A stretch of 64,000 bases of DNA from Gammaproteobacteria bacterium (lineage in GTDB: Bacteria > Pseudomonadota > Gammaproteobacteria > Pseudomonadales > UBA5518), in contig JADKDK010000008.1 of NCBI GenBank assembly GCA_016718385.1, forward strand, positions 372,001 to 436,000, in the 5' to 3' direction. Made by a program: the position numbers and the translations under genes. The notes beneath the pieces are model-generated. The model was given only the letters and a program-made list of their open reading frames with translations, ran no database searches and had not been told where the DNA came from. Positions 54,939-62,129 of this stretch are shown one piece after another. How positions within the stretch are numbered: the first letter of the stretch is position 1; each line of letters opens with the position of its first letter.

Positions 54939-55012
54939 GTCGGCATTCATGCCGACTTGATCCCGGCGGGTTCGGCCTTGCCGAACCCTTGTCGGGTTGA
55001 AACCCGACCTAC
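54939..55012 (-). repeat. REP-like palindrome cluster (copy 3)
   Basis: On the minus strand GTAG (55009-55012) is followed by the hairpin GTCGGGTTTCAACCCGAC (54991-55008), then a 21-base GGGTTCGG...CCGAACCC hairpin (54968-54988) and GTCGGCATGAATGCCGAC (54939-54956). The last matches the third hairpin of the copy at 58268 in form. The cluster fills the gap between the SDR stop and the amidohydrolase start. Confidence 0.7.
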
Positions 55013-55017
55013 ATGGC

Positions 55018-55893
55018 TCAACCCACCGAGGCCGCGACCGGATTCTGCAGCGTGCGGATCGATTCCACGCGGGCGAGGAACTTGGCCAGCGACTCCTCGG
55101 TACGCGGACAGATCCAGAACGTGTCCGCCAGGATGCCGGCCACCGCGGCTTCGGCGACCTCGTCGGGATGCGTGGTCTTCAGTTCCATGCCGTGTTGCTG
55201 CATCAGGCGGCGCATGTCCTCCACCGAGCGGATACCGGAGGACTTCGGCGTGCCCGTGTCGAAGCTCTCGGGTCGCACCCGATCGGAATCGAACAACCCG
55301 GTGTCGACCACGTGGGGCCCCGGGAACAGCGCGTGCACGCTGACCGGGCTCTTCAGCGCGACGTTCTGGTAGTACAGGTTCTCGGTGATCGCCTGCACCG
55401 CGGCCTTGGTGGCGGTATAGATCGGCGCGTCGGGCAGCACCACGAAGGCGCCGTTGCCGGAGCCGGTGACCGTGAAGTGCGATTTGCGCTCCTGCGCGAC
55501 CAGGCGCGGCAGGAAGGCGTTGATGGTGTTCACCACGCCCCATACATTGACCCCGAAGCACCACTGCCAGTCCTTCATCGAATAGGTCCACATCGGCCCC
55601 GCTTCCCCGGCGCCGATGCCCGCGTTGGCGAACACCATGTCGATGCGGCCATGCTCGCTCATGGCGTACCCGGCCAGTGCCTCGCAGTCGCCGGCGGCCG
55701 TGACATCGCAGCGACGAGTCAGCAGGCTGATGCCTGCAGCCTTCGCGTCGCGCTCGAGCGCGTCCATCGCGTTCCGGTCGACGTCGGCCGCGACCACGCA
55801 CGCGCCGCGCCGCCCGAGCGCAAAGGCAAGCGAGCGGCCCACGCCGCTCGCTCCACCAGTGATGACCGCGACCTGGCCTGCGAATTCCTGCAT
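55018..55893 (-). CDS. Short-chain dehydrogenase/reductase
   Basis: A 291-residue classical SDR. The cofactor loop is ITGGASGVGRSLAFALGRRG at about residues 11-30, and AADVDRNAM suggests NAD preference (Asp after beta-2). NAG appears in VFANAGIGAGEAG, and the catalytic YxxxK is YTATK at about residue 157 with Ser in TGSGNG before it. It oxidises or reduces an alcohol/ketone of unknown identity. It lies 84 bases downstream of the deazaflavin-type nitroreductase gene on the same strand. Confidence 0.88.
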   Translation of the reverse strand: MQEFAGQVAVITGGASGVGRSLAFALGRRGACVVAADVDRNAMDALERDAKAAGISLLTRRCDVTAAGDCEALAGYAMSEHGRIDMVFANAGIGAGEAGPMWTYSMKDWQWCFGVNVWGVVNTINAFLPRLVAQERKSHFTVTGSGNGAFVVLPDAPIYTATKAAVQAITENLYYQNVALKSPVSVHALFPGPHVVDTGLFDSDRVRPESFDTGTPKSSGIRSVEDMRRLMQQHGMELKTTHPDEVAEAAVAGILADTFWICPRTEESLAKFLARVESIRTLQNPVAASVG

Positions 55894-55977
55894 GAGCGCC
55901 GTCCTTCTGTTGACAGGCGACCCATTATTGGGATGGCCGCACCGAGAGCAAGTGAATCATCGGTAAGGCGGCCTGGC

Positions 55978-56433
55978 TCACACGGGGTCTAGCACCACCA
56001 CGGGAATCTCGCGCGAGGTTGCGGCCTGGTACTTCTCGTACGGGTGGTAGATCCCGACCAGCTGCTGCCACAGCGCGGCGCGTTCCGCGCCGGTGGCGGT
56101 ACGCGCGCGGGCCCCGAAGCGATCGGCCTTCACCTGCACTTCGACTTCCGGGTTGGCCTGGAGGTTCAGATACCAGGCCGGGTGTTGCGGCGCACCGCCC
56201 TTGGAGGCGATCACGACGTAGCTGTTGCCGGTGCGCCCGTAGATCAGCGGCAGCGTCAACGGCTTGCCGGACTTGCGGCCCGTCGTGGTCAGCACCAGCG
56301 TGGGCACCAGGCCGGTGCCGCCGGCCAGCGTGGCGTCCCACAGGTGCCCGTCCTCGCCGTTGCTGGCGAGGTAGCGCTGCAGGTGATCCTTGATCCAGTC
56401 GGGCAGTTGCGCGGAAATGCGTGGGTCGGTCAT
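55978..56433 (-). CDS. Nitroreductase/deazaflavin-dependent oxidoreductase family protein (Ddn-like)
   Basis: A 151-residue split-beta-barrel protein of the F420-dependent nitroreductase family. Features are VPTLVLTTTGRKSGKPLTLP at about residues 44-63, YVVIASKGGAPQHPAWYLNL at about 72-92, EVEVQVKADRF and IYHPYEKYQAATSREIPVVV. These match the Ddn-like family known best from mycobacteria. Whether this organism makes F420 cannot be seen here; some members use FMN or heme instead. The ATG at 56431-56433 (MTDPRISAQLP) is used. It diverges from the MBL-fold gene. Confidence 0.85.
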   Translation of the reverse strand: MTDPRISAQLPDWIKDHLQRYLASNGEDGHLWDATLAGGTGLVPTLVLTTTGRKSGKPLTLPLIYGRTGNSYVVIASKGGAPQHPAWYLNLQANPEVEVQVKADRFGARARTATGAERAALWQQLVGIYHPYEKYQAATSREIPVVVLDPV

Positions 56434-56545
56434 GGCACGGCTCCTGGGTGACGGGGGCACTAGACTGCCATGCGCCGGGTGCCGGCGCGAGCCGATCGTG
56501 TTCCGGGTTAACATGGCGCGATCCACAGCAGTACGGAATGCACCG

Positions 56546-57625
56546 ATGCCTGCGAATGCCAGCGAAAAGATGCGCGGCCTGGTCTATCCCTGGGGCGCAC
56601 ACGCGGCGCCCGAGCCCGGCACGCCGGTGCAGGTCGCCGAGGGCGTGTGGTGGCTGCGCTTCCCGATGCCGATGGCGCTCGACCACATCAACCTGTGGCT
56701 GCTCGAGGACCGCGACGGCTGGACCATCGTCGATACCTGCCTCGACATCGATACGGCGCGCGCGCTGTGGGAATCGCTGTTCGGCGGTTTCATGGGCGGC
56801 AAGCCGGTGAAGCGCGTGATCTGCACGCACCTGCACCCGGATCACGTCGGGCTCGCCGGCTGGCTGACGCAGCGCTTCGACTGCGAGCTGTGGATGTCGC
56901 GCGAGGAGTTCCTGATGTGCCACACGCTGGCCGACGACACCGGCCGGCCGGCCCCCGAGGTCGCGATCCGCTTCTACCGCGCCGCCGGTTACGACGAGCA
57001 GGCGCTCGACAACTACCGCGCCCGCTTCGGCATGTTCGGCTCGCACATCTCGCCGCTGCCCGAAAGCTTTCGCCGCCTGGTCGAGGGCGAGACCATCGAG
57101 ATCAACGAGCGTTACTGGCAGGTGATCGTGGGCAGCGGCCACTCGCCGGAGCACGCCGCGCTGTATTGCCCGGCGCTGAAGGTCCTGATCTCGGGCGACC
57201 AGGTGCTGCCGCGCATCACCCCGAACGTCAGCGTGTTTCCCACCGAGCCCAAGGGCGATCCGCTCAAGGAATGGCTGTTCTCGAGCGCGCGCATCCGCGC
57301 CAACCTGCCCGACAACGTGCTGGTGCTGCCGGCGCACCAGGCGCCGTTCCTCGGGCTGCACGTGCGCCTGACGCAGATCATCGAGTCGCACGAGCGTGGG
57401 CTCGCGATCCTGTTCGAGGCCCTTGCCGAGCCCAGGCGCGCGGTGGACTGCTCGCGCGTGCTGTTCCGCCGCGAGCTCAGCAACGACATGCTCTACATGG
57501 CCACCGGCGAGACGCTGGCGCACCTGAACTGCCTGATCGGCCGGCGCATGATCCGCCGCGAGCGCGACGCCGCGGGCGTCGACTGGTATGTGCAGAAACC
57601 GGACGCGCTGGAGCCGGAGTCCTGA
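56546..57625 (+). CDS. Metallo-beta-lactamase-fold hydrolase
   Basis: A 359-residue MBL-fold enzyme with the dinuclear metal motif CTHLHPDHVG (HxHxDH) at about residues 94-103, then the later ligands in VGSGHSPEHAALY and LISGDQVLPRITPNV. The start could be ATG 56546 (MPANASEKMRGLVYP) or the in-frame ATG 56513, 11 residues longer; the first is preferred for a GGA ahead of it. The substrate is unknown; the family covers thioesterases, lactonases and others. It is followed after 71 bases by a VOC-family gene. Confidence 0.86.
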   Translation: MPANASEKMRGLVYPWGAHAAPEPGTPVQVAEGVWWLRFPMPMALDHINLWLLEDRDGWTIVDTCLDIDTARALWESLFGGFMGGKPVKRVICTHLHPDHVGLAGWLTQRFDCELWMSREEFLMCHTLADDTGRPAPEVAIRFYRAAGYDEQALDNYRARFGMFGSHISPLPESFRRLVEGETIEINERYWQVIVGSGHSPEHAALYCPALKVLISGDQVLPRITPNVSVFPTEPKGDPLKEWLFSSARIRANLPDNVLVLPAHQAPFLGLHVRLTQIIESHERGLAILFEALAEPRRAVDCSRVLFRRELSNDMLYMATGETLAHLNCLIGRRMIRRERDAAGVDWYVQKPDALEPES

Positions 57626-57696
57626 CCCTTCCGCTGGCAACGAATCTCCCGAATAATGGCGCGCCCCGCTACCCCCGGACACAACAGGAGATTCCG

Positions 57697-58065
57697 ATGA
57701 TCAGCTACGTCACCGTCGGCACCAACGACCTTCCCCGCGCCACCGCCTTCTTCGACGCGCTCCTCGGCGAGATGGGCGCCGCGCGTGTCATGGTGATGGA
57801 CCGCATGGTCATCTGGGGCGCCAAGCCCGGCGCGCCGATGCTCGCGGTCTGCACACCCTATGACGGCAAGCCCGCCAGCGCGGGCAACGGCACCATGGTG
57901 GCCATTGACGCCGGCAGTCGCGAGACCGTCGACAAACTGCACGCGAAGGCGCTGGCGCTCGGAGGCAGCGACGAAGGCGCTCCCGGACCGCGCGGCGACT
58001 CCCTTTACGGCGGTTATTTCCGCGACCTCGACGGCAACAAGTTCTTCGCCTGTGTCTTCGGCTGA
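57697..58065 (+). CDS. VOC-family (glyoxalase-like) protein
   Basis: A 122-residue protein of the vicinal-oxygen-chelate fold. It has the usual start MISYVTVGTNDLPRATAFFD, the middle strand MVIWGAKPGAPMLAVC and the closing GGYFRDLDGNKFFACVFG, which contains the D-x-D-G-N-K pattern of dioxygenase/glyoxalase relatives. The conserved metal ligands (His/Glu) are not all evident, so it may bind a ligand rather than act as glyoxalase I. ACAGGAG precedes the ATG. It probably shares a transcript with the MBL-fold gene. Confidence 0.85.
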   Translation: MISYVTVGTNDLPRATAFFDALLGEMGAARVMVMDRMVIWGAKPGAPMLAVCTPYDGKPASAGNGTMVAIDAGSRETVDKLHAKALALGGSDEGAPGPRGDSLYGGYFRDLDGNKFFACVFG

Positions 58066-58094
58066 AGTGCCGATATCCGCGGCGTAGCGCCACC

Positions 58095-58271
58095 ATGGGC
58101 GAGGTGATTGCCTTGCGCAGGCCCGAACGGCACAGGGGCAGGACCCTGTGCCTGAACGGTCATCACAAGTGGAAGATCTGGAAGGAAAAGCAGTTCGATG
58201 TCCGTGCCGGCAAGCTGGTGACGGTGTACCGCTGCGAGCGCTGCGACGCCCGGAAGGTCAAGGCACTGTAG
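58095..58271 (+). CDS. Small conserved protein with two cysteine motifs
   Basis: This 58-residue gene is easy to miss. It encodes MGEVIALRRPERHRGRTL, then CLNGHHKWKIWKEKQFDV, a middle AGKLVTVYRCERCDARKVKAL. Cys19 with His23/His24 and the CERC pair at residues 47-50 suggest a small zinc-binding fold. I recall similar small proteins in Pseudomonas-type genomes, but no function is known. The TAG stop is part of the GTAG head of a REP-like element. It starts 29 bases after the VOC gene. Confidence 0.75.
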   Translation: MGEVIALRRPERHRGRTLCLNGHHKWKIWKEKQFDVRAGKLVTVYRCERCDARKVKAL

Positions 58272-58340
58272 GTCCGTATTCATGCGGACATTGTCCGGCT
58301 GAAGCCGGACCCACGGTGTGATGTCCGCATGAATGCGGAC
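58268..58340 (+). repeat. REP-like palindrome cluster (copy 4)
   Basis: GTAG is followed by three hairpins: GTCCGTATTCATGCGGAC (58272-58289), GTCCGGCTGAAGCCGGAC (58293-58310) and GTCCGCATGAATGCGGAC (58323-58340). The third is an inverted version of the first. The cluster lies between two convergent genes, giving a BIME-like head-to-head arrangement that could also end transcription from both sides. Confidence 0.75.
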
Positions 58341-58344
58341 GGGT

Positions 58345-59589
58345 TCAGCGGCCCTGCCCCGCCCGTACCCACTCCAGGAAACGCTGCACGCCGTCGATGG
58401 CGTGCTCGGTGCGCGGCGAGTGCATGATGTCGAAGGCATGCTCAGCACCCTGCAGTTCCACGTACACCACCGGGTTGCGCGACACTTCGCGCAGGTGCCG
58501 CGCGAACAGGCGCGCATCGGCGACTGGCGCGAGGCTGTCTCGCGCACCGTGCAGCACCATGAACGGCGGGGCGTCGGCGTGCACCTGCGTGATCGGCGAG
58601 GCCAGTTCCCAGCGCGCAGGATCTTCCTCGGGCGTGGCGTGCAGCACGCGTTCGCCGAGAAACTCGAGGAATCTCGCGCTCGAAGGGCGTGCTCCGGAGC
58701 GGTTCAGGAAATCGTAGACCCCGTAGAACGGCACGCAGGCCTGTACCGAGGTATCGACGCCGTCGTTACCGGGCTGCAGATCGGGGCGGTTCTCCGTAAG
58801 CCCCATCAGCGCTGTCAGGTGGCCGCCCGCCGATCCGCCGGTGACTGCGACGAAGTCCGGGTTCATGCCGTATGCGCGTCCGTGGGTGCGGATCCACGCC
58901 AGCGCCGCCTTGCAGTCCTGCAGGTGGGTGGGGAAACCGACGCTGGGGCTCAGGCGGTAGTTCGCCGCCACGCAGATCCAGCCGCTGCCCGCCATGCGGT
59001 ACATCAGTGGCAGCGCCTGCTCTTCCTTGGCGCCGATCATCCAGGCGCCGCCGTGGATCTGCAGCAGCACCGGGCATCCCTCGGGCGGAATGACCGCGGG
59101 ACGGTAGATGTCGAGGCGCTGGCGGATGCCGCCCTGCGCGTAGGCGACGTTGCGGATGACCTCGACGCCGGGGCGCTGCATCGCGAAGGGCCGGCGCCAG
59201 TCGGCAAAGCGGACCACGCTGCGCAGTCCGCGGCAGGCGGCTGCCGGGATACGCGCGCGGTAGTCGCGGCCAAGCGCCTGGATCAGTGCGTTTTCCACCG
59301 TGGTACCGGTGTCGAGCCCCAGCCAGATGCTGCGCAGCAGGCCGAGCCACGAGACGGCCAGTACCAGCAACGCGATGACGCCGAGCGTCGAATCAAGCGC
59401 GCCGCCGGCCACGCATGCCAGCGCCAGCACCGCCTGGAGCGGCAGCCAGAGCCAGGCGAGCTCGGTCGAGAGCAGCGCGAAGGCGAACACCAACCACGGC
59501 AGCGCGCTGTCGGGGAAAGTGCGCGGCACGAAGACGGTGATCATGGCGAACACGTTGAACAGCGCGAGCAGCGCCAGCAGCACATCCAT
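58345..59589 (-). CDS. Membrane-anchored alpha/beta hydrolase (esterase/lipase-like)
   Basis: A 414-residue protein with three hydrophobic N-terminal helices (about residues 2-20, 28-50 and 68-88) and a cytoplasmic or periplasmic hydrolase domain. The hydrolase has the oxyanion motif LLQIHGGAWMIG, the nucleophile elbow VTGGSAGGHLTAL at about residue 250, aspartate in HGARDSLAPV and histidine in QGAEHAFDI. This is the HSL/BD-FAE type. The ester substrate is unknown. It stands alone on the minus strand, its end facing the REP-like cluster. Confidence 0.85.
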   Translation of the reverse strand: MDVLLALLALFNVFAMITVFVPRTFPDSALPWLVFAFALLSTELAWLWLPLQAVLALACVAGGALDSTLGVIALLVLAVSWLGLLRSIWLGLDTGTTVENALIQALGRDYRARIPAAACRGLRSVVRFADWRRPFAMQRPGVEVIRNVAYAQGGIRQRLDIYRPAVIPPEGCPVLLQIHGGAWMIGAKEEQALPLMYRMAGSGWICVAANYRLSPSVGFPTHLQDCKAALAWIRTHGRAYGMNPDFVAVTGGSAGGHLTALMGLTENRPDLQPGNDGVDTSVQACVPFYGVYDFLNRSGARPSSARFLEFLGERVLHATPEEDPARWELASPITQVHADAPPFMVLHGARDSLAPVADARLFARHLREVSRNPVVYVELQGAEHAFDIMHSPRTEHAIDGVQRFLEWVRAGQGR

Positions 59590-59686
59590 CGTCGTCGGCT
59601 CCTGGGATCGGGAATCGGGGGCGCGCGGCAGGTGCGGCGCACTCGCATCACTATAGCAAGAGCCGTGTGGACGGCTGCCGCGAGCC

Positions 59687-60316
59687 TCAGTCGTCGGGCT
59701 TCTCGACGCGGCGGCGGTAACGTTCTCGATCGCTTTCGCTCATGCTTTCCCAGCGACGGCGCAGTTCCTCGCGCTGGTCGGGGGGCATGCTGCGGTAGCG
59801 CTGCTCGGCCTGGCGCAGCCGCTGCTGCTGCTCGCCGGGAAGTGTGCGAAAGCCCTGCTCGCGCCGCTCGAGGCGCTGGCGCTCCTCGGGGCTGAAATCC
59901 TCCCAGCGTCGTGACTGCGCGGGCTGGCCGGCCGGGCCGCGCTCGGCGCGCTGGCGCGGCGCAATCCCGATCTCGGGCCGCTGCGTGCGTGGCGGCTGTC
60001 CCGCAGCAGGTTCGCGCCGCTCGATGCGCTGAGTTTGCCCGACATCACTCGGGCGCCGCTCCGGACGCTCGCGGTAATACCGGCCAGCGCGGTTCTCCTG
60101 GCCGCGATCGCCGTCCCGCGCGCGCTGCTCTACGCGGTCCTCGCGGCCTTTGCCGCCCTCGCTGCGCTGGCCGCTGTCGTCATTGCGCGCGAGCCATGCG
60201 TGGCCCGCGTCGCGCTCGCGCTGCTGCCGGCTCTCCGGGTCTGCCGCCGCCGTGCCCGTGGCCAGCGCCAGGGCCCAGCACAGCAGGACCGCCGTGCGCG
60301 TGCGCGGCTCAGCCAC
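59687..60316 (-). CDS. Arg-rich exported protein, DUF3106-like
   Basis: A 209-residue protein with a signal peptide (VAEPRTRTAVLLCWALALATGTAAAD, start GTG) followed by a long, highly charged, low-complexity region rich in Arg, Gln and Glu. The C-terminal part repeats RWEDFSPEERQRLERREQGF, RTLPGEQQQRLRQAEQRYRS and MPPDQREELRRRWESMS, the short repeat of DUF3106 proteins. The GTG at 60314-60316 overlaps the stop of the preceding gene by eight bases; the frame extends further upstream without a signal peptide. It is the last gene of the sigma-factor operon. Function is unknown. Confidence 0.7.
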   Translation of the reverse strand: MAEPRTRTAVLLCWALALATGTAAADPESRQQRERDAGHAWLARNDDSGQRSEGGKGREDRVEQRARDGDRGQENRAGRYYRERPERRPSDVGQTQRIERREPAAGQPPRTQRPEIGIAPRQRAERGPAGQPAQSRRWEDFSPEERQRLERREQGFRTLPGEQQQRLRQAEQRYRSMPPDQREELRRRWESMSESDRERYRRRVEKPDD

Positions 60317-60629
60317 GGTTGCCCATTTCCGATTCCGAGAGCCACATGTAGAAATCCAGGTCCTCATAGAACTGCGGATCCTTCAGCAACTGCTCGCTGG
60401 CACGCGTGGGCGGGCGCAGCTGCTCTTGCATCGGCATGAGCATGACCACCGCGACCGCCATCGCCAGCGCCGCGCCACCGAGCGCCGGCACGTGCAGGCG
60501 CCACCACGGCGCCGCGGGTGTCGCCAGCGCCGCGCGCCGGGCCGCGCCCAGTCGCGCGAGCGTGTGGCCGTCGAGCGCGTTCTCCTGCTTGCGCAGGGTC
60601 GCGCGCAGATCCTCCTCGAAGGTATTCAT
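60309..60629 (-). CDS. Small membrane protein, putative anti-sigma factor (DUF3619-like)
   Basis: A 106-residue protein with one membrane helix (about residues 46-68, LHVPALGGAALAMAVAVVMLMP). The N-terminal cytoplasmic part MNTFEEDLRATLRKQENALD is followed by LDGHTLARLGAARRAAL, and the C-terminal part is PQFYEDLDFYMWLSES. This layout and its overlap with the sigma-factor gene (ATGA, four bases) match DUF3619-type proteins encoded next to ECF sigma factors. An anti-sigma role is inferred from position and topology. Confidence 0.65.
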   Translation of the reverse strand: MNTFEEDLRATLRKQENALDGHTLARLGAARRAALATPAAPWWRLHVPALGGAALAMAVAVVMLMPMQEQLRPPTRASEQLLKDPQFYEDLDFYMWLSESEMGNRG

Positions 60630-61210
60630 GAGTGATGCTCCCCGAGCCTTGCCCTCAGCGCGTGCACGGCGCGCGAATAATGCGTCTTCACACTGCCTTC
60701 AGTGCAACCCATCGCGCTTGCAGTTTCTGCCGTCGACAACCCCTCCCAGCAGCGCAGCATGAATGCCTGCTGCTGGCGCTGCGGCAACTCGGCCACCGCG
60801 CCCATCAGGGCCTCGGCGGTCTCGTTGCTGGCGGCGATCCTACCGGGATCCAGCGCCGCGGGGTCCGCGATCTGCTCCAGCGGATCCTGCCCCTCGTCAT
60901 AGTCGCGCCGGTCCAGCCAGCCGAAGAGCCGCGACCCCATCGTGCGGCGCCGGCGCGTGTCGGTGATGCGGTTGTGCAGGATGCGGTAGAAGAGCGGCCG
61001 CCACTCGGCGGCGGGCTTGTCCGCGTAACGTTGCACCAGCCGCATCATGGTGTCCTGCATCGCGTCGAGCGCATCGTCGTCGTTGCCGAGCGCCAGCCGT
61101 GCCATCAGGAAACCCCTGCGCTCGACCGAGCGCAGGAATGCCTCGATATCCATCGCCCCGGTATCGCTGTCCTCTGCGCTGCCATCGCCGCCACCAGCGC
61201 GCATCAGCAT
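60626..61210 (-). CDS. ECF-type RNA polymerase sigma factor
   Basis: A 194-residue sigma-70 family member with region 2 (LDAMQDTMMRLVQRYADKP, then WRPLFYRILHNRITDTRRRR) and region 4 (LPQRQQQAFMLRCWEGLSTA and ETASAMGCTEGSVKTHYSRA, the helix-turn-helix). A start at the internal ATG at 61153 (MDIEAFLRSVERRGF) gives 175 residues and matches the usual N-terminus better; neither start has a strong ribosome site. It heads, or follows the His-rich gene in, an operon with the putative anti-sigma and DUF3106-like genes. The inducing signal is unknown. Confidence 0.88.
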   Translation of the reverse strand: MLMRAGGGDGSAEDSDTGAMDIEAFLRSVERRGFLMARLALGNDDDALDAMQDTMMRLVQRYADKPAAEWRPLFYRILHNRITDTRRRRTMGSRLFGWLDRRDYDEGQDPLEQIADPAALDPGRIAASNETAEALMGAVAELPQRQQQAFMLRCWEGLSTAETASAMGCTEGSVKTHYSRAVHALRARLGEHHS

Positions 61211-61225
61211 CCTGTCGCCCGGCGG

Positions 61226-61549
61226 TCAGTGACCGACGGTGTGATGGATGATCTCGCCGAGCACGATCGCTCCGCCGATCCACTTGATGAGTTCGTGATC
61301 ATGGTCTCCCCCGTGACGGTGCTCATCATAGTGGACATACACCGGACGGGGCGAATACGAGGAATAGTAGACCCGAGGCGGCGGCACCTCGACGTAGCGT
61401 TCGTAGCGCACCACGCGCACCGGCGCGCGGTATTCGTAACCATGCTGCTGGTGGCCGTGGCCGCGCTTGTGGCCACGGCCGTCGGCCAGGGTCGGCGCGG
61501 CGCCGAGGGCGGCGCCCAGCATCAGGACGGTGATCAGCTTGCTGCGCAT
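61226..61549 (-). CDS. Histidine-rich exported protein
   Basis: A 107-residue secreted protein. The signal peptide is MRSKLITVLMLGAALGAAPTLAD (cleavage near residue 22). The mature part is rich in His, Tyr and Pro, with GHKRGHGHQQHG and HYDEHRHGGDHDHE, then a hydrophobic stretch LIKWIGGAIVLGEIIHHTVGH. The histidine clusters suggest metal binding. It ends 15 bases before the sigma-factor gene and has GGGAGAGA ahead of its ATG. I do not recognise a named family. Confidence 0.7.
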   Translation of the reverse strand: MRSKLITVLMLGAALGAAPTLADGRGHKRGHGHQQHGYEYRAPVRVVRYERYVEVPPPRVYYSSYSPRPVYVHYDEHRHGGDHDHELIKWIGGAIVLGEIIHHTVGH

Positions 61550-61684
61550 CGGTCTCTCCCTGTCGCGATGAACCGTGTTGCTGCAGGAAACGCTCGCGGG
61601 CGGGATCGGTTGACACCGCCGGGCATTGCGGCCGATCGCTGCGGCGCGCACCATGCCGCCATGCGGCGGCAGCAGGAGGTGGCG

Positions 61685-62122
61685 ATGGGCGACGCGGGGC
61701 GGGGCAAGGGGCGGCTGGAGGTGTTCGCCAGCGCGATGGAGTGCGAACGCGCCTTCTACCAGGCGTTCACCGCCTGCGATCTCGCGGCCATGGAGGCCGT
61801 GTGGGCCGATGAGGACCCGAGCTGCATCCACCCCGGCGGCGGGCTGCTGCGCACCCGTGACGAGGTGATCGACAGCTGGGCGGCCATTTTCCAGGATGCC
61901 CTCGCGCCGCGGATCCGCGTGCACGTGGTGAGCCGAGTCAGCGAGGGCGGGCTCGCGGTGCACCTGGTGCGGGAACAGATCTCGCACGGCGAGCAAACCA
62001 GCCACGTGCTGACCACCAACGTGTTCCGCCGCTTCGACGAGGGCTGGCGCATGATCGCGCATCACGGCTCGATGCCGCCGCTGAAGCGCGAACCGGCCGC
62101 GGCCGGCCGTTCCCTGCACTGA
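61685..62122 (+). CDS. SnoaL/NTF2-like protein
   Basis: A 145-residue cone-shaped NTF2-fold protein of the SnoaL-like/DUF4440 type: ECERAFYQAFTACDLAAMEA, VWADEDPSCIHPGGGLLRTR and the closing NVFRRFDEGWRMIAHHGS. Members serve as isomerases, hydrolases or simple ligand-binding proteins; residues here do not settle which. AGGAGG lies six bases before ATG 61685; an earlier in-frame ATG (MRRQQEV) is less likely. It diverges from the His-rich gene and converges on the epoxide hydrolase. Confidence 0.8.
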   Translation: MGDAGRGKGRLEVFASAMECERAFYQAFTACDLAAMEAVWADEDPSCIHPGGGLLRTRDEVIDSWAAIFQDALAPRIRVHVVSRVSEGGLAVHLVREQISHGEQTSHVLTTNVFRRFDEGWRMIAHHGSMPPLKREPAAAGRSLH

Positions 62123-62129
62123 GTATCGG

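Noticed and set aside
55310..55330. CACGTG-containing sites outside recF as further parS
   Set aside because: Sites such as ACCACGTGGGG here, TCCACGTGACAG near 8057 and TCACGTGGCC near 10684 lack the flanking GTT/AAC half-sites.
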